Shown: positions 25,351-37,071 of the stretch, one piece after another
Position numbering within the stretch: position 1 is the stretch's first letter
Layout of the letters: each line of letters begins with the position of its first letter
Assembly: GCA_964036665.1 (NCBI GenBank)
Contig: OZ038528.1
Location: 22,989,245 to 23,053,244 of the forward strand
From: Gordius sp. MW1
Lineage: Eukaryota; Nematomorpha; Gordioida; Gordea; Gordiidae
Length of the DNA stretch: 64,000 bases
Direction: 5' to 3'
Notes under the pieces: model-generated
Seen by the model: only the letters and a program-made list of their open reading frames with translations
What the model was told of the DNA's origin: nothing
Database searches by the model: none
Made by a program: the position numbers and the translations under genes

Positions 25351-26521
25351 ATCCATCATTTGTTACAGTGCGAAGATATGGTCGATTCTGGATTTGCCGG
25401 TTACAAATCCGAATGGGATATTTCTACCTAGTTTCTCAGCCTTGTTACTAAGATCCTTTCCATAAGCTTCAAGGAGGGGAAAGTTAGCTTGATACCTCTG
25501 TAATTGCCACGCTCCTGAAGGTCTCCTTTGCCTTGGATAAGAGTACAATTTTGCTTGCTCTGCATTGATTAAGAATTCGCTCTTCTACCAATATCTTAGA
25601 GTTTCGTCATGGTCGTGACTCCTTCTTCACGGCATCCGAACAATGTTTTCATAAGTATTCCATCTGGGCCATTGGATTTTACTTTTTGCATCTTGTTCAT
25701 TTGTGTCCTAACTTCATCCTCCTGAAAGAGTTCGACCTTACCTATGTTTGGCTCAATATCGTGAAGGGAATCTTAGTCATTTGCTATATTCATAAGTTCC
25801 TTGAAATATCCTTTCCACCTTTCTACCATTTCCTTTGGCTTGAATAAGGTTGACCCTTCTCGTTTTTAACTATTTTAAGGACTCCGACATCGCGACCTTT
25901 CTTCTCCCTTACCTTAACTAATTTTTACATAAGCCTGTCGCCCACTTTTTGTTTGCCAACTCAATTTACGCGGCATTCTTCGCTAACGCAACAGCCTTTT
26001 TAGCGGCTCTCGTTTTGATAACCCTCCGACATTTTTGATTTATGCCACCGTCTATATAGAAATTTTTTTTATGAAATCTCAAACCGCTTGATTCCACCAC
26101 CATAGTGCCCAATTCATAGCTTTAACTTATTTGGTCTGTCCTAGAACCAAAATCGCTGCATCCTTTATGTTCTTAGTTTTCGTATCGTAGTCTACATCCC
26201 TAGCGTGAGGAGGCCTTATGATGTTTTTTATTGTTCGTCGACGTACCCTTCAGCGTTCCATATCGAATTCGAAGTTCAGAAACCCTATAGGGACAATTTT
26301 ATTTCAAGATCCATCACAAGTGGACGATGTTGCCAGGCGATTTCTTTTTCTTGTATTACTTTGCAATCTCTGATACTCCATAAGTTCTCTCGCCGAATGA
26401 GCAGATAGTCAATTTGACTAAAATTCTTCCCACTTCTATAAATCACAATATAATTTTCGCATTTTTTAAAATAGGTGTTAACGATCGCCCGTATACTTGG
26501 GATACTTGGAGAAGTTATTCC

Positions 26522-26770
26522 CTATCTTTGTTCTTTAGACAATGCCCATAGCCTCAATGATTTTGTACCGAGGCGATCTTTCCCTACGCGGGCGTTGAAA
26601 TCCGCGTTAAGAATTTGCCATCCTGTCCTCTTCCTTTTATTTTCTTTTCTAATGAATCGAGAATATGTCCAATTGATTCTATACACCCAATTTGGGGAGC
26701 ATACGCGCACATAACGGTTAGGCTCCTTGATCTGCAGTCTTCACCCACTTTAACCTGTCGGAACAACGCT
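26522..26770 (-). pseudogene. LINE copy 1 APE-type endonuclease fragment
   Basis: Overlapping frames read SRSLTVMCAYAPQIGC and then LNADFNARVGKDRLGT, the conserved Tyr-Ala-Pro and GDFNA blocks of APE endonucleases in non-LTR retrotransposons (Gly replaced by Ala here). A frameshift separates the two blocks. Confidence 0.65.
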
Positions 26771-27235
26771 GGACTTAGACCATCCTGTCTTTGAACAATT
26801 CACATAGAACGATACCGAACCCGTTTCTACGATTTGGTGACCCACTGTAGAATAGTTTGTATCCTTCTTCTACCTTTCCACCTCTGTTCCGCTCCACATC
26901 GCCTCTTTAAGGCAGGCGATGTGTACCTTTCTTCTTTTTACCATTGTGCGACCTCGATGTCTTTCCCGTCAACGTTCCCACATTCCAGCACGTTATTCGC
27001 ATTCTTTCCACAACTTTCCTTAACTAATTTCGTTTTAAGTCGGGCAGTAACCCTATTGTAATTTTCCCATTGCATGGGCGGGGTATTCAGTGCGCGTCGT
27101 TTGTGAAGGACGCCCTAGCTTTCGGTTGTAAAGTTTTGCTTGAAACTACCATGATTTTGAAGTTGGTTTTTAAAGCCGGTTTTGGACCTGACGCCAACCC
27201 TCCATTTTTCGCACATTAATTAGGACCCTCGTAGA

Positions 27236-28202
27236 TAGTGTTTAGTGCTTCAATCTTGTCTCCTCTCGGTCTCGAAAGCAAAATCTCGTCTCGTCTTGGG
27301 TGCCATTATGAAATATCTAGTCTCGTATCGGTTTAAAAAAACTCGGGCTCGCCTCGACGAGAATTCTCGTCATGTCTCTATTTTTGATATAATTTTATAC
27401 CATATAAATTTTTCCCTTAATTTTTTTAAAATGTTTAAACAAATTAAAAAAGGGAACCATTTTTTATTCGAAATCTATATGAACATGTTATTTTATCGCT
27501 TGTGCACTACTTCATTATCATCCGTTTTTATATTTTATATCTGCTTTTATAATGTTTATAACTTCAAAGAAAAGTAAATAATAAAAAAACATATAATTAC
27601 GCTTGTACACTACGTTATTAAATTTTGTAAAGTTATTTACCAATTAATAAAAATATCAGTTTCTATAATGAGCTGATTTTTAAAAAATATCATTAAATTT
27701 ATAACGCCATCCTGTCTGATGCATACAAAAAATTTTTTAGTTTAGAATTTAGACACATTAAATTGTTAATTTACCTATATTTAACTTAATTGCATATTTG
27801 AGCTGTTAAGATCTAAGTAATGCCTTTAGGTCAATGTTATACATCTGCTATAGCAATAATCAATTCGTTTCTAAAAAATATTTTATTTTTATTATTGCTA
27901 TAGTGTCATTGCAATCACAAGGATGCGTGTGGATACTTCTCATCACTATTAATTACATAAATAATTATTTGCACACATTACAAAGTGTAATAAAAATAGC
28001 ATTGTTACTAAATTAGATACACAATAAATTTGAGGTTTCAATAAATTGGACGTATATAATTTCATAACAATAACAAACACTGTTATATTCAACAAGTAAA
28101 CGATTATATTATAATGTACAGTGTTATATTATGCCCCAATATATTTACTTGTAGGGGAGACCGGGGCTAGTCGTAGCCCGGGGTTACTATAATCTTTCTA
28201 AT
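27236..28202. other. AT-rich intergenic with a CTCG-rich segment
   Basis: 27240-27385 has repeated TCTCGTCTCG-like motifs that recur at 32027-32100, next to another LINE fragment, so it probably belongs to a dispersed repeat. The rest shows no coding signal. Confidence 0.45.
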
Positions 28203-28389
28203 TATTAATTGCTATACAATTTATGGGCTCACTTTCCATTTTGTTTGTCACGCTATTCGGCGTGCGCTATTTGGCGTCCGCTACGTGGATGTCACGCACC
28301 GAACGTGGATGTCACGCACCGAGTGTTTTGTTTTGTTTACTTTTAATTTTTGTTAATTTAACCAGTTTTTGGGTTCGAATCCCGGGTTT

Positions 28390-29210
28390 TTTTTTGACTA
28401 TTATGATTGTTCCTGTTACTACCAATGTTATTATGACTTTTTGGCCGTCCGTTGAGTGCTGACCGATGGAAAAAATGACCATTGGCCAAAATGTGAATCC
28501 AAGTTTATTTTTTCGTTTTTTTTCGACTATTATGATTGTTCCTGTTACTACCAATGCTATTATGACTTTTTGGCCGTCCGTTGATTGCTGACCGATGGAA
28601 AAAAATGACCATTGGCCAAAATGTGAATCCAAGTTTATTTTTTCGTTTTTTTTCGACTATTATGATTGTTCCTAGTACTACCAATGTTATTATGACTTTT
28701 TGGCCGTCCGTTGGGTGCTGACCGCTGGAAAAAAATGACCATTGGCCAAAATGTGAATCGGAATTATTTTTTTCGTTTTTTTTATTATTATGATTGTTCC
28801 TGTTACTACCAATGTTATTATGACTTTTTGGCCGTCTGTTGGGTGCTGACGAATGGAAAAAAATGACCATTGGCCAAAATGTGAATCGGAATTATTTTTT
28901 TCGTTTTTTTTTATTATTATGATTGTTCCTGTTACTACCAATGGTATTATGACTTTTTGGCGGTCCGTTGGGTGCTGACCGATGGAAAAAAATGACCATT
29001 GGCTAAAATGTGAATCCAAGTTTATTTTTTTCCTTTTTTTCGCTAACACTGATTTATAGACCATCTGTTGGTACTGACCAATTAAAAAAAATGACCATTG
29101 GCCAAAATGTGATTCGAAAATTATTTTTTCGTTTTTTTGACTATTATGAATTTATAACCACCTCTACCCTGTCCTGGCTGCTGACCAATGAAAAAAATGC
29201 CTTATACCAT
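28390..29210. repeat. Minisatellite array 2, period about 129 bp
   Basis: Six to seven units. The GGCCGTCC core recurs at about 28443, 28572, 28702, 28830 and 28959 (one unit reads GGCGGTCC). Units are more alike than in array 1. Same consensus as array 1 apart from GACCGATGG replacing GACCAATGG, so the arrays homogenised separately after they split. Confidence 0.85.
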
Positions 29211-30360
29211 TTTTGAATATCTATACTATTTTATTTTTAGATATCTTATTAATAAATCTAATTATTATTACATCTTATTTTTAAAAGTCATGTTTTTTAA
29301 TATCTAACGCATTTTTATATATTTAAATTTTATTTTCAAAAATTTTTATTATAAGCCACAATAGGAATTATCCCAATTTAATAACATTTTACATTAACCA
29401 AAAGTAAGTTATTAAATTTTATCATTTTTAGATGTGCGGTCATAACAGGCAATCCAATTCTCTATTATTATTAAAAAGTTGATTAATTAATTTTATAATT
29501 TCTAATTTCCGCCTGTTATTACTTTAATTGAAACTATTTTCTAACACTTAAAATTAACCTAATATTGTGAAATAATCTTCATCTCCTCCACTCCCGCCCC
29601 CTAGCGGTGGGCGGATAAGAGAGGAAGATAGGGGTAGGGGTTTAACCTTGGCATAGCGCCATTGAAAAAAAAATCAATATAAAATGACGAATGAATAATT
29701 TCCCCCTTTCCCCTTTTAATTGCTATATAATAATAATTCTAATATATTGATTATCTAGTTGTAATTTTCAATTATGACAACTGCAATTTCAAACCTAAAT
29801 ATGAGATAATCGTTAAATATCATTGATTAAGCCGTTAATAAGTGTAGGGACACAGGGACCCATATTAGTAAAGGCATAGGGTTCTGTAGGGGGTGGGGCA
29901 AAGGGTAATTATCAATGTTAACAAATTCAAATCAATGGTCATTTTTTTTCATATTTTGAATTAATAATAGAATTTTTAAAGTATATTTGATTATTTTAAT
30001 GTTCACATTTCATTTTACAAAACAATCCCTTTTTACATGGCCAGCTTCTGCCAAATTAAAAAAATACTATCTTTTTCTTCATCAAATTTTTATCACATGC
30101 AAAACATACGTTATAAAACGGCGAGTAAAATTGAGGTTTTAAATTTAAATGAATTTTATTTTTTTTTACAAAAAAGTAGATTTTTATGTTGTGTAACTAG
30201 CATGGGAGTAGTCAAGGGGGAAACAATAGCAATTATCCTACCCCCTATAGGCATTCTCGCCCCTTCACACCTTTCTCGCCCATAAATTGCATAGCAAATA
30301 TGCTACATTTATACGTAGAATAGATGAGTCGTCCCCTCTTCCCTTCCCCCCCCCCTTCCC

Positions 30361-30462
30361 TTCTCCCCCTTCTCCGGGGGTCTGGGGGCGGAGCCCCCAG
30401 GAGATGGGGGTTTGGGGGCGTAGCCCCCAAGGGGGTCTGGGGGCGAAGCCCCCAGTTACGCC
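30361..30462. repeat. Three tandem GC-rich hairpins
   Basis: Three consecutive units, each a perfect or near-perfect stem of the type TGGGGGCGNAGCCCCCA (30381, 30409 and 30438 approximately), separated by GGGGGTCT-like spacers. They stand out strongly from the AT-rich surroundings and mark the right end of repeat copy 2. Confidence 0.8.
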
Positions 30463-30480
30463 CGAAGGTCGTATTTTTTA

Positions 30481-32026
30481 AAATAATTGATATTAAATCA
30501 AAATTTAAACCATACGTGTATTTTTCCATAAAGTATACGTAAAAAATTTTTGTTTAGAAAAAATAAAATTTAAAATTTTTAATGAGAAAAACGATTTTTC
30601 GGGGCTATTAGTAGCCTTGACAAAAATTTTTATTTTGCAAATAAAATTTTTTGGGCTGAATATTTTGGATTAATTTAATTTTTATCTTATATAGGTAGAT
30701 TTTTTATATAAAACCCGTCTTTAAATTTTTATATATAATATAACATCTTAAATTATTAATTGTTTATGAAAATAGGGGTTGGGGCTTGTCGGAGAGGGGC
30801 TTTTGCTAGCCATTTTTCATTGTGTTTTACAAATGACAAGATTTAAAAAAATGATTTTGTTTAATAATCTAACTTACTGTTATTTGGAATAGAAATAGAC
30901 TATGATTATACATTATAAAACGACTAAAAGTTTTTTTCCATTGCTAAATCCGTCTTTTAAGTGTTCTTAAGTCAGATTGTCATCTTGACCCTTTTTTATG
31001 TGTTTTATATAATACAATCATAATACATTTGCATTTTCTACATTTTTTTATAATAAAACAATCTTTTCATTGATTTGAGTTAGCATACACTAATAGGAAG
31101 TGAAAGCGGAGTTAATCTATCGGCTTTGACTAGCCCCGGGTATTTTTGAAATTTTTTGGATTTTTGTTTTTTTTAACTTAATTTGTGAGAAAACTATTAC
31201 TTATTTCCTTCCAAATCCTTTCCCTATAGTAAAAATATACCTTAAAAATAAATTCTTACAAAACAATTGAAAAAATAATTTTTTAGTTTTTTTTAAAACG
31301 CGATTTCTCGGTGTTCCTACATTTTAATAATAATTTCGCCATAAAATATTTCGTTATTATTAAAGCTTAGGGTCATGTATAATAATGTTTTGCAAAATGG
31401 TAACATTTGAAAATATATATATATTATACTACACCTGCCAACTCCATTAAAATGTGAAAAGTAATAAATGGAAAAAAATGCATAATGTGATTTGTCAATT
31501 GAGAATTTAGGAGGCGTTCTTTAATGATTTATATCATAAATCTAGGCAGACTCATGATTGAATATCATTGTCTTTTCAATAGTAAAAAGATAATCTGTAG
31601 ACATTTTAGTCAAATTCTCATAAGTTGGTTTAATTAACAAAAAACATTATCACATAAGACAGGATTATGTAATTGTTGTGAAATTTGAAAATGTTCTTGT
31701 AATATTTACTATTTTACCAGATCTCATATTCGTATGTTCATTTTATATTAATTCTTAGGATAAAAATATGTAATATATATATTAGATAAATATATACAAG
31801 CCTCAAGGGCCACTCATATTTTATTGAACAGACTAAATAACCAAAATTCGATTTAACGCGTATATGATTTAATTTTAATTATACCTGTGTGTTTAAAAAT
31901 ATTCAATATCAAAGGAATCCCAGTTATATTAATTCACATTTAACATCCTATATATGAATCATCCAAAATTAGAGTATAAACTCAAATTTCCCTATATGAT
32001 TATGATGGTCATAAAAAAAAATTGAG
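30481..32026. other. AT-rich intergenic, no feature
   Basis: Nothing supportable: no coding ORF, inverted repeat or tandem repeat that I can define. Confidence 0.45.
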
Positions 32027-32104
32027 CCGAGATCTCGAATATAAATATAAAATATCGTCTCGTCTCGAGGTCAAAATTCTCGTCTCGATCTTGACTCGAT
32101 TGTT

Positions 32105-32345
32105 CAAATTCTTACTCATCTCCTTACCTTGACCAATTTCTACATAAGCTGTCGCCCACTTTAGGGTCCAGTTTGTTTGCCATCTCAATGTACGCGGCAT
32201 TGTTTGCTAAGGCAACGGCCTTTTTCGTGGCTCTCTTTGCCTCCTTATACTCTTGATAATCCTCCGACATTTTTGATTTTTGCCGCCGTCTATACAAATA
32301 TTTCTTTTTTTGATGAAATCCCTAACCGTTTGATTCCACCACCAG
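32105..32345 (-). mobile_element. LINE fragment, same family as copy 1
   Basis: About 240 bp matching LINE copy 1 around 25900-26110 on the same strand (shared ACATAAGC.TGTCGCCCACTT, TACGCGGCATT and CGTTTGATTCCACCACCA landmarks). It stops abruptly at a poly-G run at 32345. CTCG-rich sequence (32027-32100) precedes it, as at 27240. Confidence 0.7.
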
Positions 32346-32741
32346 GGGGGGGGGCGAAAGTGGCTTAAGTTCAATCCGGTCTGGTCTTATATGTCTGCAA
32401 CGGGCGGACTGATTGACCTAATGAGGGCTATTCCAGATCTCCAATTTCGCATGCCCATGTGTAAGTCGAAGGCAAACTAAAAAAGAAAGATCTTAAGTTT
32501 GGGAACATAATATTGATATGGAGTTAAAAAGGTAATCATTCAAAAAAAATTTGAGAAAGAAATTACACAAATGAATAGCTGATTATTACGTTTGACAAAT
32601 CCCTTCCCTGCTGGTGTAAAATTCAAGTTCAACCCCTCCAAAGAAAAAATGCTAGCTATGCCACTGATAATAAAGCCTAAATTTGTGTTAATTTCATCAT
32701 TTTAAACAGCAACAAAATTTGTTCATTCATTTATTAACAGC

Positions 32742-33306
32742 ATGATTTTGGCCAACTTGCGATCCCCTGGTTTTATTAAGGCTATCAAACGTACGTTTGC
32801 TGATGCCAATCGTCTACAATTAACCTTAGCATCTCCTAGTAAAGTATAAATTATTTTTTGATATTTATAATCTAGGTTTTTTACAATCAAACATATGTTA
32901 AACAAGTTGATGTTCCTTCGTTCTCTGGTAATTTTGGTGTTCTAGCAAACCATGTGCCTCTTTTGGCTTTGCTTAAACCAGGAGTAATCAAAGTATTTGA
33001 AGAAGATGGCAAAACTTCTGATATATTTGGTAAATGTCTTTAAAATTATATTAAGCTTATTATTAGTTAGCAGTGGTACAATAACGATAAACTCAGATTC
33101 TACTTGCCAAATTTTAGCTGAAGAGGCTATTTCTGTTGATCAAATTGATATAAATGTAATTTTTTCTTGTTTGATTAATATTTTTTAAGGCTTGCAAAGA
33201 AGCAATTAATACCCTTCAATCAGACCTTGGCAAAGCAAGTGAAGCTGAAAAAGGAGAATTAATGGTTGGGATTGAAGTTTTAGAGGCTGCTTCCAAAGCT
33301 AAATGA
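32742..33306 (+). CDS. ATP5F1D: ATP synthase F1 subunit delta, mitochondrial
   Basis: Central-stalk subunit of mitochondrial F1Fo ATP synthase (equivalent to bacterial epsilon), binding gamma and the c-ring. Four exons: 32742-32843, 32876-33029, 33067-33155, 33190-33306, giving 153 aa. Introns are only 32, 37 and 34 nt, all GT...AG and phase-consistent. The protein begins with a basic, Arg/Lys-containing presequence (LRSPGFIKAIKRTF), then a beta-sandwich with VKQVDVPSFSGNFGVLANHV, PLLALLKPGVIKVF and SSGTITINSDS, and a C-terminal helical hairpin (LAEEAISVDQIDI, KEAINTLQSDLGKASEAEKG). The length is slightly below the usual 160-170. A poly(A) signal AATAAA lies at about 33373. Start choice: first ATG before the presequence. 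Confidence 0.93.
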
Positions 33307-33974
33307 CATTGTAAATAGTTTTTTTTTTTTAAATTTTGAATTTTTGATGTTTAATACATTATTATGTATCTAATAAAATACGTTTGTTGTATCCTAATTA
33401 AAAATGGTGGCTTCTTTATTACAGAGATTTATTCTTATAAACCTTTATTATTTTTAAACCAATATGACCTCAGACCCATATCAAAGTATCCTATAAATTA
33501 CTAGGTGTAGAAATCTGAACTTCAATAACTTCGCAAATAAATCTTTAGAAATTTCTTGAATCTATGTATTCTGATATATATAAGGTAAGCCTATTAAACA
33601 AGTAAAGTAAGTTGTGACTGTTAAATAAGGGTAATTAATTAGAAATGGTTATTACAATTGAATTTCTGTGAAAGTGTTTAAATCACTAGTTTAAATCATA
33701 TACCTGTTGAAACATCTAATTTTACAAACTTCATGTTAATTTGTGCTTATTTACAACACTGTCTATTTAGCACTTGTATTTTTGGGTTAATTGCTATGCA
33801 ATTCATAACTATGATTATCTAATATACATGTTTTGTAATTTGGTGTTGTTATATCGTTTTTTTATAAAGGATAATATTTTAACAACCATTTTTACTTATT
33901 AGATTGGAAAAAGGGTTAATCAGGAATTTATTATTATAGTTTAATAATATATATGATAATTTTTTCCCTCAAGT
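33307..33974. other. ATP5F1D 3' flank, AT-rich
   Basis: Contains the likely 3' UTR and poly(A) region of ATP5F1D, then featureless sequence. CTATGCAATTCATA at about 33791 resembles the end of the inverted-end repeat family. Confidence 0.45.
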
Positions 33975-34029
33975 TTTTTCTTCTTCTTCTTTATCGTGTT
34001 GAAAATCCCACAGACGTGGGGTAAGTTTT
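33975..34029 (-). mobile_element. 3' end of LINE copy 2 (left of the gypsy insertion)
   Basis: Read on the minus strand it continues the LINE reading frame interrupted at 46185: CTTACCCCACGTCTGTGGGA, then an (AAG)n-like tail. The same 3' end (TGGGG...GATTT...TT.TTCTTC on plus) is seen in LINE copy 1 at 21474-21530. The base group GTTTT at 34025-34029 is the target duplication of the gypsy element. Confidence 0.75.
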
Positions 34030-34273
34030 TGTTGTATACTGCAACTGCATACTCCACCATGCGCGTTTATTCAAATTAGGACTGCAACTGCATACTCCAC
34101 CATGCGCGTTATTTCAGATTAGGTTATTCAAATTACATTCATTATCACACAATCACCCTACCATCACGCGATCACCTTATCATCACGCGATCACCCTACC
34201 ATCACGCGTTCTTACCCTTTATATACAAAAATCGCTAATAGTTAAAGAGTCCACCAAATATCGAGACGCAACA
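34030..34273 (+). repeat. 5' LTR of the gypsy element
   Basis: Starts TGTTGTATACT and ends GACGCAACA (TG...CA). It has two internal tandem motifs: an ACTGCAACTGCATACTCCAC unit twice, and a CATCACGCGATCACC-type 20-bp unit three times. A TATA-like TTTATATAC lies at about 34218. Confidence 0.9.
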
Positions 34274-37061
34274 ATGGCGCGGTCTACCCTTACTTTCCAC
34301 CCATATAGTCCTTCGGATAATATTGACCTCTACATATCACAGTTCAACCACTATCATCTAGTAGTCGGCGGCGATAAAAAATCCCTTTTCTTAACGGTAT
34401 GCGGATCGGATAATTATGAACTGCTGATCAATCTTCTTTCCCCTTCGGACCCGTTACAAAAGACCTTCGAAGAAATAGTGTCCACCTTGAAAAGTTTCTT
34501 CGCTCCCTCTCTGAGTGCTATTGTCCATATATATAAATTCCACAAATGCGCACAAGTAGAAGGTGAAAATATTGATTCCTTTGCAGCTAAACTTAAAGGT
34601 ATATCTATCAATTGCAACTTTGGTGCCTCTCTCGAGGAAAACCTTAGGGATCGGTTCGTGGCGGGATTACATAATAACAAGATTGTGGAGCGACTATTGA
34701 TTGTAGATAATCTGACATGGCAAGGGGCATTAGATATTGCGAGATCGATGGAACGGGCAAGATTCCAAAGCCATATGTTGACCCAACAATTGGAACCCGT
34801 TCATACAGTGACTAAACCCACAGCATCAAATATGAAATGTTTTGCCTGTGGGGGGAACCACCTTCGAGTCAACTGTAAATTCCGTTTTGCGACGTGTTAT
34901 AAATGCCATACCCAAGGCCATATCGGAAAGATATGCCGTGTCAAACAGGTTTCCTCATTAGATTATTTCCATTTAAAAGACTCGTTGCGGCCATGCTATG
35001 CTTTGAAGGTAAATGATCGTATGTTAAATTTTGAAATTGACACTGGGTCAGCGGTCACCTTGATTAATGCTCTCAATGGGGCCCACCTTACCACTCAACC
35101 GTGTCGTACCGAATTAAGGGGTTATGATGGTTCGTCTATACCGCTATAGGGATCGGCAAGAGTAATCGTGCAAGAAGAGGACGCAACCCACCAACTCTTG
35201 CTTTACGTCGCTGATGGGAGCGGGCAAAACATTTTGGGAAGGGACTGGTTAAGGATATTTCCACACATATTACGTCAACTAGCTAAGGATTGGGAGCAAA
35301 ACAAACCTTTCCAACGATACGAGATTAATCATACCCACGATGATGTTGTAACCAATAATATTATTAAAAATTATCCGTTGTTGTTTGAAAATAAATTGGG
35401 GGGCGGGGTAGTTGGTTATGAAGCAAAGCTAAAATTAAAAGATGAGTTATGCCCACGTTTTTTCCGCCCTAGACCTATTCCCTATACGTTAAAACCTAAA
35501 ATTGACGAAGAATTAGATAGGTTAGTTAAAGAAGGTATCTTAAAACCCATAAAATATGCTGAACACGCTGCCCCTATTGTAACTGTTATTAAAAATAATG
35601 GGAGCATCCGTATTTGTGGCGATTTCCGTGATTTAAACAAGCACCTTGTAATTGAAAAATATCCTTTACCACGAATTCAAGATTAGGGGCCTTTTCAAAT
35701 ATACTAGACTACCTTTTGGCATAGCTTCGGCCCCAGCTATTTTTCAAAGATTTATGGATTCATTATTTAGAAATAATAAGGGAATAGTAGTCTACCTAGA
35801 TGACATCATTATAGCTGGTAAGACAATAGAGGACCATAATCAAAAATTGGAAAAGGTTTTTAAAGAATTGGAAAAAACAGGCCTAAAACTAAAATTAGGA
35901 AAGTGTAAATTTTTGGAAAAAAAAGTCGAATATTTAGGACATACCATTAGTAAACACGGAATTTTTACTACTGACAAGAATACTAAAGCAATTTTAGCAG
36001 CACCAGCCCCAACTAAAATAAAAGAATTACAATCTTTTTTAGGTATGGCAACATACTACGCGAAATTCATAAAAAATTTCTCTTCGTTAGCACAACCTCT
36101 TTATAAACTGCTAAGGAAAACAGTATCTTGGAAATGGTCAATAGACTGTACAAATGCATTCAATGACATTAAAAAAGCCATTATCAAGGCTCCGATATTA
36201 AAACATTTCGACCCCGAGTTACCGTTAGTACTCTCGACGGATGCGTCATCTAAGGGCCTCGGCGCAGTACTTTCCCACGAAATTAAAGGTTATCAGCACC
36301 CTATTGCTTTTGCGTCCCGCACCCTTAACGCTGCTGAAAGAAATTATAGCCAAATTGAAAAAGAAGCTTTAGCCATCATTTATGCTTTTAATAAATTTAA
36401 GGAATATTTATATGGCCTCCATTTTACATTACTTACAGATCACAAACCTTTAATTACAATATTCAACCCAAATAAAAATGTATCACAAGGCATGTCAGCA
36501 AGACTTCAGAAATGGACTTTGTTAACAACACCTTATCATTATACCATAAAATACAAAATGGGCAAGGAAAATACACAAGCTGATATGTTATCCAGGCTTC
36601 CGATACAATCCAAAGAAAATCTAGAACAAGAAGAAGATGATGATATACACACCATTTATGAAGAACCATTTCAACGTTTTCCCATTACGTCCGCTGACAT
36701 AGAGCGTCATACTCGTACAGATCCTATCCTAGGACAAGTCTATAACTATGTACTCCATGGCGCCGAAGAAAGTTACTCCAGACCTAGTAGTTTACCAGCA
36801 AAGAGAACTAACCATCTTAAAAGGCTGCATATTTTGGGGATACCGAATTATTATTCCTCAAGGATTAAGACAAACCATTTTAAAGCTAATCCACTTAGGA
36901 CACCCAGGCATGAGCCGCTCAAAAATATTGGCTCGTCAACATCTCTGGTATCCGGGTATTGATAAAGATATAGAAGGTTATGTTCAAAACTGTACAGATT
37001 GTCAACAATGGTTTACTGGGACAACAGAATTAGCCACTCAAAAATGGGAAAACCCTGGGAA
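34274..37061 (+). pseudogene. Gypsy gag-pol, left copy, inactivated
   Basis: Gag with two zinc knuckles (CFACGGNHLRVNC and CYKCHTQGHIGKIC, around 34838-34935), protease with FEIDTGSAVTLI (about 35032), RT, RNase H and the start of integrase with its HHCC finger (HLGHPGMSRS ... NCTDCQ, 36893-37004). Breaks: an in-frame TAG at 35147-35149 in the protease; a deletion of roughly 40 codons at about 35685 that joins PLPRIQD to GLFKYTRLPFG out of frame and removes RT motif A with its catalytic Asp; small deletions near 36760 and 36800 that shift frame. RT motif C (VVYLDDIIIAG) and RNase H (STDASSKGLG, LTDHKPL) remain. The copy ends within integrase at the nested array. Confidence 0.9.
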
Positions 37062-37071
37062 ATATTATTAT

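Larger units (their letters stand above)
21474..27235 (-). mobile_element. RTE-like non-LTR retrotransposon (LINE copy 1), decayed and carrying three nested DNA elements
   Basis: Minus-strand LINE. From its 5' side: an APE endonuclease piece (26522-26770, NADFNARVG), an RT part with FIDLEKAYDRVP-like motif A near 25300 and LLYVDDIVLC motif C (25040-25070), a post-RT piece ([12 protein letters not shown] near 24790), then after the inserted hAT element the KLLQV region at 22720-22790, and a 3' end with a T/C-rich (plus strand) tail at about 21474-21500. The order and sequence match LINE copy 2 (46185-47190 with its tail at 33975-34029). Insertions at 21662-21888, 21961-22640 and about 22804-24749 break it up. 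Many frameshifts and stops make it non-functional. The 5' end near 27235 is a guess. Confidence 0.75.
28203..30480. repeat. Inverted-end repeat with internal minisatellite, copy 2
   Basis: Same order as copy 1 at 5022-6930: AATTGCTATACAATTTATGG at 28208, a 129-bp minisatellite, an AT-rich section, then ATAGGCATTCTCGCCCC, the inverted end CCATAAATTGCATAGCAAAT (30279-30298) and the conserved ATGAGTCGTCCCC tail. It ends in a GC-rich hairpin cluster. The section between minisatellite and right end is much longer than in copy 1. Confidence 0.6.

Noticed and set aside
30361-30462. Bacterial contamination because of REP-like hairpins
   Set aside because: Flanked on both sides by the same eukaryotic repeat family seen at 5022-6930 and by AT-rich host sequence; no bacterial gene nearby.
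30245-30542. Pro/Gly-rich ORFs over the GC hairpins
   Set aside because: Produced by the hairpin repeats in several frames at once on both strands.
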